Origin: Zygnema cylindricum
Lineage: Eukaryota > Streptophyta > Zygnematophyceae > Zygnematales > Zygnemataceae
Assembly: GCA_037447655.1 (NCBI GenBank)
Contig: JBBHKE010000417.1
Coordinates: forward strand, 1-64,000
DNA length: 64,000 bases
Reading direction: 5' to 3'
Made by a program: the position numbers and the translations under genes. Under the pieces are notes generated by a model, which was given only the letters and a program-made list of their open reading frames with translations, was not told where the DNA came from and did not search any database. Positions 43,721 through 55,526 of this stretch are shown here, piece by piece. The first letter of the stretch is position 1. Every line of letters starts with the position of its first letter.

Positions 43721-44730
43721 AGCTCCCCTTTCTTTTCCTCTCCTCTCTTTCCACCAAAGTTCCGATAAGGTTTACCTTTGTCTTTCTTTCTCTCATCACG
43801 CTTCCGCTCGTCACCAACGTTCCTCTCATCACGCTTCCGCTCGTCACCACCGTTCCTCTCATCACGCTTCCGCTCGTCACCGCCGTTCCTCTCATCACGC
43901 TTCCGCCAATCACCACCAGCTGAAAATGCATTGACCTTGTCCCTTCCCCTACAAAGCTCCAAAGTGCTTTCCCTCACAAGAATTGTCCCCATGGTAAAGC
44001 TCCAAGTCCATGAGGAGCCATCCATTGCCTGCATACGACAAATTATGTTTTCGTACTCATCTGGGAGTTTCATAATTAGTGTATTAATCTTACTCTCCTC
44101 AGATTCTACATATCCCGCACTAGTAAGCTCAACATATAACGCAGCAATATCATTGCAAAACTCTATCATGCTACCGCCTTTATAAACGTAGGCATCTATT
44201 TCCTGTTTTACTAATTGCTGCCTCTGAATAGTCTCACTCTTATAAATCTGAGTTAGTGCTTCCCATATCTCTGAAGACTTGGTTAGACTTAAAAGAGTGA
44301 TAGCTATCAACTTAGACACATATCTAAGTATGAGATGTTTTGCTATAGTGTTTTTGTATTCCCATATTTTCCTGTCATTTTTTTCAGTTTTAATCCCTAC
44401 ATGTGGTACCATAGCTGAGAGCCTAGCTCCCCTCACCATAGGTGTCCCTTTTTCCTTCTCCCCTATTTCCCCATCCACGGAAAGGTTTTTCCCTTCACCT
44501 TCCGTTGCATCTGAACTCCGAATGATATTCTGGGCAGTCTCAGATGATTCTCCGTAGTAAGCTCCTCCAAAGCCAGGTGACGGCCATCTCACTTGTCCCG
44601 CAACAATTCCCCATAAGTGCTTCTCGAAAAGCAATCCCTCCATTGTAAACTCCCAATACGTGATGCCTGTTCCATCAAACATAGGCACCCTAGATGGTGG
44701 GCCCATAACCTGAAACTCTGAGACCTCCAT
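43717..44730 (-). CDS. gag: Array unit 1: Gag, main frame
   Basis: 337 codons from the ATG inside LTR 2 (MEVSEFQVMGPPSRVP). Gag blocks: DGTGITYWEFTMEGLLFE, a Lys/Glu-rich linker, IWEYKNTIAKHLILRYVSK, VYKGGSMIEFCNDIAALYVE and LIMKLPDEYENIICRMQ. Then an 11-residue charged repeat (KRDERNGGDER). A one-base deletion near 43745 ends it just before the zinc knuckle; the rest is in the next frame (42731-43720). It would form particles only with a partner element's enzymes. Confidence 0.8.
   Translation of the reverse strand: MEVSEFQVMGPPSRVPMFDGTGITYWEFTMEGLLFEKHLWGIVAGQVRWPSPGFGGAYYGESSETAQNIIRSSDATEGEGKNLSVDGEIGEKEKGTPMVRGARLSAMVPHVGIKTEKNDRKIWEYKNTIAKHLILRYVSKLIAITLLSLTKSSEIWEALTQIYKSETIQRQQLVKQEIDAYVYKGGSMIEFCNDIAALYVELTSAGYVESEESKINTLIMKLPDEYENIICRMQAMDGSSWTWSFTMGTILVRESTLELCRGRDKVNAFSAGGDWRKRDERNGGDERKRDERNGGDERKRDERNVGDERKRDERKKDKGKPYRNFGGKRGEEKKGEL
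43791..43907 (-). repeat. 33-bp coding tandem repeat in Gag
   Basis: Three to four copies of an 11-residue unit (KRDERNGGDER) lie before the zinc knuckle in unit 1, with equivalents near 47005-47120, 50215-50335 and 53430-53545. Charged and disordered, possibly RNA-contacting. Confidence 0.8.
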
Positions 44731-45884
44731 TGGCCCTCAGAGTATGCAGATCCAAAAGAAGCTAATCTAGATAGTGCTGACTCCAAGTTAATATAAACCC
44801 AAATGACTGACCCCTTGACAGTCACAATCCCAATATAGATTCACCCCTGTGAAATAACACTTTCTGTGTGCTCAGTTCCACCACAGAATGCAAAGTTAGA
44901 ATATGAGATTTGGACACATTCACCCACTTTGAATTTCCCTTATAAATGCAGCCACCCTGGCAGACAAAAACTCTGACCGACTACACCCCTTTGTAGCCTG
45001 GACTCCCTTGAGTCCGCAGCAAAAAGAATCACTGAAAATGGTCAAGTAAATTGATAGTTATGGCTGGCCAAAGTTTGCCATTTATACAAGGTGCTCTCTG
45101 GGAGAGGCAGCAATCTACCCAAAATTTTCTAAGTCCTATTCCCTCTCTAAAACTCTATCTACTGAAGTAGGGCACTAATCAAATTACTGTGTCGTACAGA
45201 AAAGTACAGGTGCCGGTGTACTTTCTGTACGGCCATTGTACGACATGGCCAAAATGTCGACACGTGTCAAATCAGGATTAGTTCTTGTAATCTCCGGAAT
45301 CCCCGTAATCCAATGTTATCATGCCACGTGTCATCTGACGTGTCAAATACCGTAAAACGCCAAAAGTACCTTTTCCGTGATCGCGGCGCCTATAGCGGCC
45401 GTCCGATCAAAACTGGCTATAATCCTAGCCGCTGAAATTCGACGCGCGGTATTTGTTTCGCTATCGAAACAAATGCGCGATATCCGTTCTGTCCGCGTAC
45501 CGTACTACGCACTAATTCAAACTGTATCTAGGCACTAAGTATCTATTCGCCGTTAAACGAATTAATCTACATGTAACGATTTATATATTTACCAAATCTA
45601 ATATATCGTAATATTTGTCCTAGCCTAACGGTCAGAGCTAACGTCTATGTGAAATTGGCGGACGGCACGTACCAGGATCAATTCCTGGGTCCGGCAACTA
45701 ACTTTTAGTAAATATATCTAATCCACCCCATGTCTTCTCTAATGAGCTTTAGGCAGCCATGGCTCTAGCTCCCTATCAAGCCTTCACTGACTACAACAAG
45801 TGTGGGGGCTTGGAGAAGGGAGTTAGGGACAGACTGCCTTTGCTCTTTTTCTATAAAGACCTAGAAAATACTCAAATATTAACA
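44711..45884 (-). repeat. Array LTR 2
   Basis: 1174 bp, shared by units 1 and 2. Gag-side third of type A, like LTR 5. Confidence 0.92.
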
Positions 45885-45911
45885 CTCCCCTTATTTTCTA
45901 GTCTACTTTTT

Positions 45912-47917
45912 TCAACTCTTACAAACAAATAAACAAACACTCCTTCCCCTATTTCCCTTTTTTTTTCTTTTCCTTTTTCTTTTCCTTTTATAAAACTTAA
46001 GAAAAATACTCTTGTATTTAAAACAATGCATTAGATGAACTGAAATAATAATTGCATCACACATTTCATTTAGCACCTTACTTATCACAAATCTGATCAA
46101 AGATTTTATCCACCTCCTCCCCTTTTCATCCAACCAGAATCTACTTTCCCCTTTGCATTTCCAACAGTCAGCCCCATCCCCAACCTGCAACACATACCCG
46201 GATGATAACCCTTTTACAGGCACATCTTCACAAGCGACATCACACCAAGTAGTGATGTCAAATCCATCCACCCCCAAATATTCCCAAAAAACACTAGTCC
46301 CCACTAAGCTCCTCATAAGATCTACATCTTCCGTACTCATATTTTTATCCATGATAATTACCCCATTTTCTGAACTTCCCTCACTCTCTCCCATGGAATT
46401 CTTTCCACTATCACTTTCTAATTTAATTCCCAATAAATATTTCTTCTCCCCTAAACCTTTAATCAAATATTTCTCTTCTCCCCTATCCTTTAAAACCTCT
46501 TCGAGTTTCACTTCTCCCCTTCCTCGGAATCCGTTGAAGTCTCCCTTTCCGACCAGTTTTCTGTTTCCCTATTGTCTATAAAATTATCCTCATTAATTTT
46601 ATCTTTCCCGTTTTCACTTATGGATCCTAGATCTGACTTTCTCATTTCTAAATCATACACTCTACACTCCTCGACATCCTCAAGTACCTCTTCTCTCTTT
46701 ACTTCCCTTATACCTCCAAAAGCACACTGTTGCCTTCGAGCAATTTCTGTGTACTTTTCTCTCTTCCCCATTCTACCGATGTGAAGAAGCTCCAATTTTT
46801 CTTCATCCTCTTTCTCCTCTTCCTCTTCGTCCTCCTCATCCACATTCCAACTTCTAAGTTTTTCCAAACAAGGACATTCCTCTATATAATGACCCGGTTC
46901 CCTACAAAATATGCAAACCCTTTTTTTCAAAGCTCCTCTGTCTTTTCCTCTCTCTCTTTTTCCACCAAAGTTCCGATAAGGTTTACCTTTGTCTTTCTTC
47001 CTCTCATCACGCTTCTGTTCGTCACCACCGTTCCTCTCATCACGCTTCCGTTCGTCACCACGGTTCCTCTCATCACGCTTCCGCTCTTCACCGCCGTTCC
47101 TCTCATCACGCTTCCGCCAATCACCAGCAGCTGAAAATGCATTGACCCTGTCCCTTCCCCTACGAAGCTCCAAAGTGCTTTCCCTTAGAAGAATTATCCC
47201 CATGGTAAAGCTCCAAGTCCATGAGGAGCCATCCATTGCCTATATACGACAAATGATGTTTTCGTACTCACTTGGGAGTTTCATAAGTCGTGTATTAATC
47301 TTACTCTCATCAGATTCTACATATCCCTCACTAGCTAGCTCAACATATAACGCAGCAATATCATTGCAAAACTCTATCATGCTACCGCATTTGTAAACGT
47401 AGGCCTCTATTTCCTGTTTTACTAATTGCTGCCTTTGAATACTCTCACTCTTATAAATCTGACTTAGTGCTTCCCATATCTCTGAAGACTTGGTTAGACT
47501 TAAAACGGTGATACCTATCGACTTAGACACATATCTAAGTATGAGATGTTTTGCTATAGTGTTTTTGTATTCCCATATTTTTCTGTCATTTTCTTCAGTT
47601 TTTATCCTTACATGTGATACCATAGCTGAGAGCCTAGCTCCCCTCACCATAGGTGTCCCTTTTTCCTTCTCCCCTATTTCCCCATCCACGGAAAGATTTT
47701 TCCCTTCACCTTCCGTTGCATCTGAACTCCGGTTGATATTCTGGGCAGCCTCAGATGAATCTCCATAGTAAGCTCCTCCAAAGCCAGGTGGCGGACATCT
47801 CACTTGTCCCGCAACAATTCCCCATAAGTGCTTCTCGAAAAGCAATCCCTCCATTGTAAACGCCCAATAAGTGAAGCCTGTTCCATCAAACATAGGCACC
47901 CTAGATGGTGGGCCCAT
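45912..47917 (-). pseudogene. gag: Array unit 2: Gag fusion, three fragments
   Basis: Fragments 47240-47917, 46508-47236 and 45912-46511 align with unit 1. The normal start in LTR 3 is spoiled by a stop (GTTTTA then G at the LTR end gives TAG). Where unit 1 has RMQAMDG, unit 2 has a Met-to-Ile change and a stop at 47237-47239. A one-base slip near 46510 changes frame inside the Glu-rich linker. The knuckle reads CIFCREPGHYIEEC. Confidence 0.8.
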
Positions 47918-47921
47918 AACC

Positions 47922-49094
47922 TAAAACTTTGAGACCTCCATTGGTCCTCAGAGTAAGCAGATCCAAAAAGAAGTTTATCTACATAATGCCGACTCCAAGT
48001 TGATATAAACCCAAATGACTGACCCCTTGACAATCAGAACCCAAATATAGATTCACCTTGTGAAATAACACTTTCTGTGTGGTCAGTTCCACCACAGAAT
48101 GTAAAGTTAGAATATGAGATTTGGAACATTCACCCACTTTGAATTTCCCTTATAAATGCAGCCACCCTGGCAGACAAAAACTCTGACCGACTACACCCCT
48201 TTGTAGCCTGGACTCCCTTGAGTCCGCAGCAAAAAGAATCACTGAAAATGGTCAAGTAAATTGATAGTTATGGCTGGCCAAAGTTTGCCATTTATACAAG
48301 GTGCTCTCTGGGAGAGGCAGCAATCTACCCAAAATTTTCTAAGTCCTATTCCCTCTCTAAAACTCTATCTACTGAAGTAGGGCACTAATCAAATTACTGT
48401 GTCGTACAGAAAAGTACAGGTGCCGGTGTACTTTCTGTACGGCCATTGTACGACATGGCCAAAATGTCGACACGTGTCAAATCAGGATTAGTTCTTGTAA
48501 TCTCCGGAATCCCCGTAATCCAATGTTATCATGCCACGTGTCATCTGACGTGTCAAATACCGTAAAACGCCAAAAGTACCTTTTCCGTGATCGCGGCGCC
48601 TATAGCGGCCGTCCGATCAAAACTGGCTATAATCCTAGCCGCTGAAATTCGACGCGCGGTATTTGTTTCGCTATCGAAACAAATGCGCGATATCCGTTCT
48701 GTCCGCGTACCGTACTACGCACTAATTCAAACTGTATCTAGGCACTAAGTATCTATTCGCCGTTAAACGAATTAATCTACATGTAACGATTTATATATTT
48801 ACCAAATCTAATATATCGTAATATTTGTCCTAGCCTAACGGTCAGAGCTAACGTCTATGTGAAATTGGCGGACGGCAGGTACCAGGATCAATTCCTGGGT
48901 CCGGCAACTAACTTTTAGTAAATATATCTAATCCACCCCATGTCTTCTCTAATGAGCTTTAGGCAGCCATGGCTCTAGCTCCCTATCAAGCCTTCACTGA
49001 CTACAACAAGTGTGGGGGCTTGGAGAAGGGAGTTAGGGACAGACTGCCTTTGCTCTTTTTCTATAAAGACCTAGAAAATACTCAAATATTAACA
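47922..49094 (-). repeat. Array LTR 3
   Basis: 1173 bp. The gag-side third is of type B (GGTCCTCAGAGTAAG, CAAAAAGAAG), while the outer two-thirds are almost the same as LTRs 1, 2 and 5. The gag-side end reads TAAAACTTT instead of TGAAACTCT. Confidence 0.9.
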
Positions 49095-49121
49095 CTCCCC
49101 TTATTTTCTAGTCTACTTTTT

Positions 49122-51154
49122 TCAACTCTTACAAACAAATAAACAAACACTCCTTCCCCTATTTCCCTTTTTTTTTCTTTTCCTTTTTCTTTTCCTTTTA
49201 TAAAACTTAAGAAAAATACTGTCGTATTTAAAACAATGCATTAGATGAAGTGAAATAATAATTGTATCACACATTTCATTTAGCACCTCACTTATCATAA
49301 ATCCGATCAAAGATTTTATCCACCTCCTCACGTTTTCATCCAACCAGAATCTACTTTCCCCTTTGCATTTCCAACAGTCAGCCCCATCCCCAACCTGCAA
49401 CACATTTCCGGATGATAACCCTTTTACAGGCACATCTTCACAAGTGACATCACACCAAGTAGTGATGTCAAATTCATCCACCCCCAAATATTCCCAAAAA
49501 ACACTAGTCCCCACTAAGTTCCTCATAAGATCTACACCTTTCGTACTCATATTTTTATCCATGATAATTACCCCCCATTTTCTGAACTTCCCTCACTCTC
49601 TCCCATGGAATTCTTTCCACTATTACTTTCTAATTTAATTCCCAATAAATATTTCTTCTCCCCTAAACCCTTAATCAAATATTTCTCTTCTCCCCTATCC
49701 TTTAAAACCTCTTCGAGTTTCACTTCTCCCCTTTCCTCGGAATCCGTTGAAGTCTCCCTTTCCGACCAATTTTCTGTTTCCCTATTATCTATAAAATTAT
49801 CCTGATTAATTTTATCTTTCCCGTTTTCACTTATCGATCCTAGAACTGACTTTCTCATTTCTAAGTCATACACTCTACACTCCTCAACATCCTCAAGTAC
49901 CTCCTCTCTCTTTACTTCCCTTATACCTCCAAAAGCACACTGTTGCCTTCGTGGAATTTGTGTGTGCTTTTCTCTCTTCCCCATACTACTAATCCGGAGA
50001 AGCTCTACAATATCTTCATCCTCTTTCTCCTCTTCCCTTTCTTCCTCCTCATCCACATTCCAACTTCTAAGTTTTTCCAAACAAGAGCATTCCTCCATAT
50101 AATGACCCGGTTCCCTACAAAAGAAGCAAACCCCCTTTTTCAAAGCAACACTTTCTTTTCCTCTCCCTCTCTTTCCACCAAAATTCCGATAAGGTTTACC
50201 TTTGTCTTTCTTTCTCTCATCACGCTTCAGCTCGTCACCACCGTTCCTCTCATCACGCTTCCGCTCATCACCACCGTTCCTCTCATCACGCTTCCGCTTG
50301 TCACCGCCGTTCCTCTCATCACGCTTCTGCCAATCACCACCAGCTGAAAATGCATTGACCCTGTCCCTTCCCCTACGAAGCTCCAAAGTGCTTTCCTTCA
50401 CAAGAATTATCCCCATGGTAAAGCTCTAAGTCCATGACAAGCCATCCATTGCCTGCATACAACAAATTATGTTTTCGTACTCATGTGGGAGTTTCATAAG
50501 TAGTGTATTAATCTTACTCTCCTCAGATTCTACATATCCCGCACTAGTAAGCTCAACATATAACGCAGCAATATCATTGCAAAACTCTATGATGCTACCG
50601 CCTATATAAACGTAGGCATCTATTTTGTGTTTTACTAATTGCTGCCTCAGAATAGTCTCACTCTTATAAATCTGAATTAGTGCTTCCCATATCATTGAAG
50701 ACTTGGTTAGACTTAAAAGAGTGTTAGCTATCGACTTAGACACATATCTAAGTATAAGATGTTTTGCTATAGTGTTTTTGTATTCCCATATTTTCCTGTC
50801 ATTTTATTCAGTTTTAATCCTTACATGTGGTACCATAGCTAAGAGCCTAGCTCCCCTCACCATAGGTGTCCCTTTTTCCTTCTCCCCTATTTCCCCATCC
50901 ACGGAAAGATTTTTCCCTTCACCTTCCGTTGCATCTGAACTCCGGTTGATATTTTGGGCAGCCTCAAATGAATCTCCATAGTAAGCAACTCCAAAGCCAG
51001 GTGGCGGACATCTCACTTGTCTCGAAACACTTCCCCATATGTGCTTTTCGAAAAGCAATCCCGCCATTGTAAACTCCCAATAAGTGAAGCCTGTTCCATC
51101 AAACATAGGCACCCTAGATGGTGGGCCCATAACCTGACACTCTGAGACCTCCAT
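49122..51154 (-). pseudogene. gag: Array unit 3: Gag fusion, four fragments
   Basis: Fragments 50804-51154, 50426-50743, 49568-50416 and 49122-49562. A stop falls where units 1 and 4 have EENDRK or EKNDRK, and a Trp codon has become a stop in SWTWSF. A six-C run (49571-49576, + strand) changes frame before the RNase H remnant. The knuckle is intact (CFFCREPGHYMEEC). Confidence 0.8.
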
Positions 51155-52308
51155 TGGTCCTCAGGGTAAGCAAATCCAAAAAGAAGCTTATCTAGATAGT
51201 GCCGACTCCAAGTTGATACAAATCCAAATGACTGACCCCTTGACAATCAAAACCCAAACATAGATTCACCCCTGTGAAATAACACTTTCTGTGGCTCAGT
51301 TCCACCACAGAATGCAAAGTTAGAATATGAGATTTGGACACATTCACCCACTTTGAATTTCCCTTATAAATGCAGCCACCCTGGCAGACAAAAACTCTGA
51401 CCGACTACACCCCTTTGTAGCCTGGACTCCCTTGAGTCCGCAGCAAAAAGAATCACTGAAAATGGTCAAGTAAATTGATAGTTATGGCTGGCCAAAGTTT
51501 GCCATTTATACAAGGTGCTCTCTGGGAGAGGCAGCAATCTACCCAAAATTTTCTAAGTCCTATTCCCTCTCTAAAACTCTATCTACTGAAGTAGGGCACC
51601 AATCAAATTACTGTGTCGTACAGAAAAGTACAGGTGCCGGTGTACTTTCTGTACGGCCATTGTACGACATGGCCAAAATGTCGACACGTGTCAAATCAGG
51701 ATTAGTTCTTGTAATCTCCGGAATCCCCGTAATCTAATGTTATCATGCCACGTGTCATCTGACGTGTCAAATACCGTAAAACGCCAAAAGTACCTTTTCC
51801 GTGATCGCGGCGCCTATAGCGGCCGTCCGATCAAAACTGGCTATAATCCTAGCCGCTGAAATTCGACGCGCGGTATTTGTTTCGCTATCGAAACAAATGC
51901 GCGATATCTGTTCTGTCCGCGTACCGTACTACGCACTAATTCAAACTGTATCTAGGCACTAAGTATCTATTCGCCGTTAAACGAATTAATCTACATGTAA
52001 CGATTTATATATTTACCAAATCTAATATATCGTAATATTTGTCCTAGCCTAACGGTCAGAGCTAACGTCTATGTGAAATTGGCGGACGGCAGGTTCCAGG
52101 ATCAATTCCTGGGTCCGGCAACTAACTTTTAGTAAATATATCTAATCCACCCCATGTCTTCTCTAATGAGCTTTAGGCAGCCATGGCTCTAGCTCCCTAT
52201 CAAGCCTTCACTGACTACAACAAGTGTGGGGGCTTGGAGAAGGGAGTTAGGGACAGACTGCCTTTGCTCTTTTTCTATAAAGACCTAGAAAATACTCAAA
52301 TATTAACA
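51135..52308 (-). repeat. Array LTR 4
   Basis: 1174 bp; gag-side third of type B like LTR 3; gag-side end TGACACTCT. Confidence 0.92.
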
Positions 52309-52335
52309 CTCCCCTTATTTTCTAGTCTACTTTTT

Positions 52336-52833
52336 TCAACTCTTACAAACAAATAAACAAACACTCCTTCCCCTATTTCCCTTTTTTTTTCTTTTCCTTT
52401 TTCTTTTCCTTTTATAAAACTTAAGAAAAATACTGTCGTATTTAAAACAATGCATTAGATGAAGTGAAATAATAATTGTATCACACATTTCATTTAGCAC
52501 CTCACTTATCATAAATCCGATCAAAGATTTTATCCACCTCCTCACGTTTTCATCCAACCAGAATCTACTTTCCCCTTTGCATTTCCAACAGTCAGCCCCA
52601 TCCCCAACCTGCAACACATATCCGGATGATAACCCTTTTACAGGCACATCTTCACAAGTGACATCACACCAAGTAGTGATGTCAAATTCATCCACCCCCA
52701 AATATTCCCAAAAAACACTAGTCCCCACTAAGTTCCTCATAAGATCTACACCTTTCGTACTCATATTTTTATCCATGATAATTACCCCCATTTTCTGAAC
52801 TTCCCTCACTCTCTCCCATGGAATTCTTTCCAC
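52336..52833 (-). pseudogene. Array unit 4: RNase H remnant, shifted frame
   Basis: Continues unit 4 after the C-run slip: VIIMDKNMSTKGVDLMRN, DITTWCDVTCEDVP, GYVLQVGDGADCWKC and the basic tail. Catalytic parts of RNase H are not complete. Confidence 0.75.
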
Positions 52834-54367
52834 TATTACTTTCTAATTTAATTCCCAATAAATATTTCTTCTCCCCTAAACCCTTAATCAAATATTTCTC
52901 TTCTCCCCTATCCTTTAAAACCTCTTCGAGTTTCACTTCTCCCCTTTCCTCGGAATCCGTTGAAGTCTCCCTTTCCGACCAATTTTCTGTTTCCCTATTA
53001 TCTATAAAATTATCCTGATTAATTTTATCTTTCCCGTTTTCACTTATCGATCCTAGAACTGACTTTCTCATTTCTAAGTCATACACTCTACACTCCTCAA
53101 CATCCTCAAGTACCTCCTCTCTCTTTACTTCCCTTATACCTCCAAAAGCACACTGTTGCCTTCGTGCAATTACTGTGTGCTTTTCTCTCTTCCCCATACT
53201 ACTAATCCGGAGAAGCTCTAAAATATCTTCATCCTCTTTCTCCTCTTCCCCTTCTTCCTCCTCATCCACATTCCAACTTCTAAGTTTTTCCAAACAAGGG
53301 CATTCCTCCATATAATGACCCGGTTCCCTACAAAAAAAGCAAACCCCCTTTTTCAAAGCTCCCCTTTCTTTTTTTCTCCCTCTCTTTCCACCAAAGTTCC
53401 GATAAGGTTTACCTTTGTCTTTCTTTCTCTCATCACGCATCCGCTCGTCACCAACGTTCCTCTCATCACGCTTCCGCTCGTCACCACCGTTCCTCTCATC
53501 ACGCTTACGCTCGTCACCGCCGTTCCTCTCATCACGCTTCCGCCAATCACCACCAGCTGAAAATGCATTGACCTTGTCCCTTCCCCTACAAAGCTCCAAA
53601 GTGCTTTCCCTCACAAGAATTGTCCCCATGGTAAAGCTCCAAGTCCATGAGGAGCCATCCATTGCCTGCATACGACAAATTATGTTTTCGTACTCATCTG
53701 GGAGTTTCATAATTAGTGTATTAATCTTACTCTCCTCAGATTCTACATATCCCGCACTAGTAAGCTCAACATATAACGCAGCAATATCATTGCAAAACTC
53801 TATCATGCTACCGCCTTTATAAACGTAGGCATCTATTTCCTGTTTTACTAATTGCTGCCTCTGAATAGTCTCACTCTTATAAATCTGAGTTAGTGCTTCC
53901 CATATCTCTGAAGACTTGGTTAGACTTAAAAGAGTGATAGCTATCAACTTAGACACATATCTAAGTATGAGATGTTTTGCTATAGTGTTTTTGTATTCCC
54001 ATATTTTCCTGTCATTTTCTTCAAGTTTTATCCCTACATGTGGTACCATAGCTGAGAGCCTAGCTCCTCTCACCATAGGTGTCCCTTTTTCCTTCTCCCC
54101 TATTTCCCCATCCACGGAAAGGTTTTTCCCTTCACCTTCCGTTGCATCTGAACTCCGAATGATATTCTGGGCAGTCTCAGATGATTCTCCGTAGTAAGCT
54201 CCTCCAAAGCCAGGTGGCGGACATCTCACTTGTCCCGCAACAATTCCCCATAAGTGCTTCTCGAAAAGCAATCCCTCCATTGTAAACTCCCAATACGTGA
54301 TGCCTGTTCCATCAAACATAGGCACCCTAGATGGTGGGCCCATAACCTGAAACTCTGAGACCTCCAT
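52769..54367 (-). CDS. gag: Array unit 4: longest intact Gag fusion (532 codons)
   Basis: An unbroken frame from the ATG in LTR 5 (MEVSEFQVMGPPSRVP) through Gag core, the KRDERNGGDER-type repeats, zinc knuckle CFFCREPGHYMEEC, Glu-rich stretch and the RT-link remnant (KYLLGIKLESNSGKN). It leaves the shared frame at a five-C run (52785-52789, + strand; four C in units 1 and 2) and stops soon after. It is the best candidate in the window for an expressed protein: a particle-forming Gag without enzymes. Confidence 0.82.
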   Translation of the reverse strand: MEVSEFQVMGPPSRVPMFDGTGITYWEFTMEGLLFEKHLWGIVAGQVRCPPPGFGGAYYGESSETAQNIIRSSDATEGEGKNLSVDGEIGEKEKGTPMVRGARLSAMVPHVGIKLEENDRKIWEYKNTIAKHLILRYVSKLIAITLLSLTKSSEIWEALTQIYKSETIQRQQLVKQEIDAYVYKGGSMIEFCNDIAALYVELTSAGYVESEESKINTLIMKLPDEYENIICRMQAMDGSSWTWSFTMGTILVRESTLELCRGRDKVNAFSAGGDWRKRDERNGGDERKRDERNGGDERKRDERNVGDERMRDERKKDKGKPYRNFGGKRGRKKERGALKKGVCFFCREPGHYMEECPCLEKLRSWNVDEEEEGEEEKEDEDILELLRISSMGKREKHTVIARRQQCAFGGIREVKREEVLEDVEECRVYDLEMRKSVLGSISENGKDKINQDNFIDNRETENWSERETSTDSEERGEVKLEEVLKDRGEEKYLIKGLGEKKYLLGIKLESNSGKNSMGESEGSSENGGNYHG

Positions 54368-55521
54368 TGGCCCTCAGAGTATGCAGATCCAAAAGAAGCT
54401 AATCTAGATAGTGCTGACTCCAAGTTAATATAAACCCAAATAACTGACCCCTTGACAGTCACAATCCCAATATAGATTCACCCCTGTGAAATAACACTTT
54501 CTGTGTGCTCAGTTCCACCACAGAATGCAAAGTTAGAATATGAGATTTGGACACATTCACCCACTTTGAATTTCCCTTATAAATGCAGCCACCCTGGCAG
54601 ACAAAAACTCTGACCGACTACACCCCTTTGTAGCCTGGACTCCCTTGAGTCCGCAGCAAAAAGAATCACTGAAAATGGTCAAGTAAATTGATAGTTATGG
54701 CTGGCCAAAGTTTGCCATTTATACAAGGTGCTCTCTGGGAGAGGCAGCAATCTACCCAAAATTTTCTAAGTCCTATTCCCTCTCTAAAACTCTATCTACT
54801 GAAGTAGGGCACCAATCAAATTACTGTGTCGTACAGAAAAGTACAGGTGCCGGTGTACTTTCTGTACGGCCATTGTACGACATGGCCAAAATGTCGACAC
54901 GTGTCAAATCAGGATTAGTTCTTGTAATCTCCGGAATCCCCGTAATCTAATGTTATCATGCCACGTGTCATCTGACGTGTCAAATACCGTAAAACGCCAA
55001 AAGTACCTTTTCCGTGATCGCGGCGCCTATAGCGGCCGTCCGATCAAAACTGGCTATAATCCTAGCCGCTGAAATTCGACGCGCGGTATTTGTTTCGCTA
55101 TCGAAACAAATGCGCGATATCCGTTCTGTCCGCGTACCGTACTACGCACTAATTCAAACTGTATCTATGCACTAAGTATCTATTCGCCGTTAAACGAATT
55201 AATCTACATGTAACGATTTATATATTTACCAAATCTAATATATCGTAATATTTGTCCTAGCCTAACGGTCAGAGCTAACGTCTATGTGAAATTGGCGGAC
55301 GGCAGGTACCAGGATCAATTCCTAGGTCCGGCAACTAACTTTTAGTAAATATATCTAATCCACCCCATGTCTTCTCTAATGAGCTTTAGGCAGCCATGGC
55401 TCTAGCTCCCTATCAAGCCTTCACTGACTACAACAAGTGTGGGGGCTTGGAGAAGGGAGTTAGGGACAGACTGCCTTTGCTCTTTTTCTATAAAGACCTA
55501 GAAAATACTCAAATATCAACA
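54348..55521 (-). repeat. Array LTR 5
   Basis: 1174 bp, outermost LTR on the gag (5') side of the array; type A gag-side third. Ends AAATATCAACA and is followed by the CTTGT duplication (55522-55526). Confidence 0.92.
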
Positions 55522-55526
55522 CTTGT

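Larger units (their letters stand above)
41530..55521 (-). mobile_element. Tandem array of four gag-only copia units sharing five LTRs
   Basis: Pattern LTR-unit-LTR-unit-LTR-unit-LTR-unit-LTR, all on the - strand. LTRs are 1173-1174 bp and units about 2.0 kb. Each unit codes Gag with a zinc knuckle fused to scraps of RT end and RNase H; protease, integrase and the RT core are missing. This is a non-autonomous derivative resembling the terminal-repeat-with-GAG class in plants. One 5-bp duplication surrounds the whole array, so it entered once and grew by LTR-LTR exchange, or entered as a concatemer. Confidence 0.88.

Noticed and set aside
43778-44185. Ser/Phe/Arg-rich frames on the + strand across the array (also 46989-47396, 50202-50429, 53415-53822)
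   Set aside because: They are the antisense of the Gag repeat region, and repeat with it in every unit; no independent gene features.
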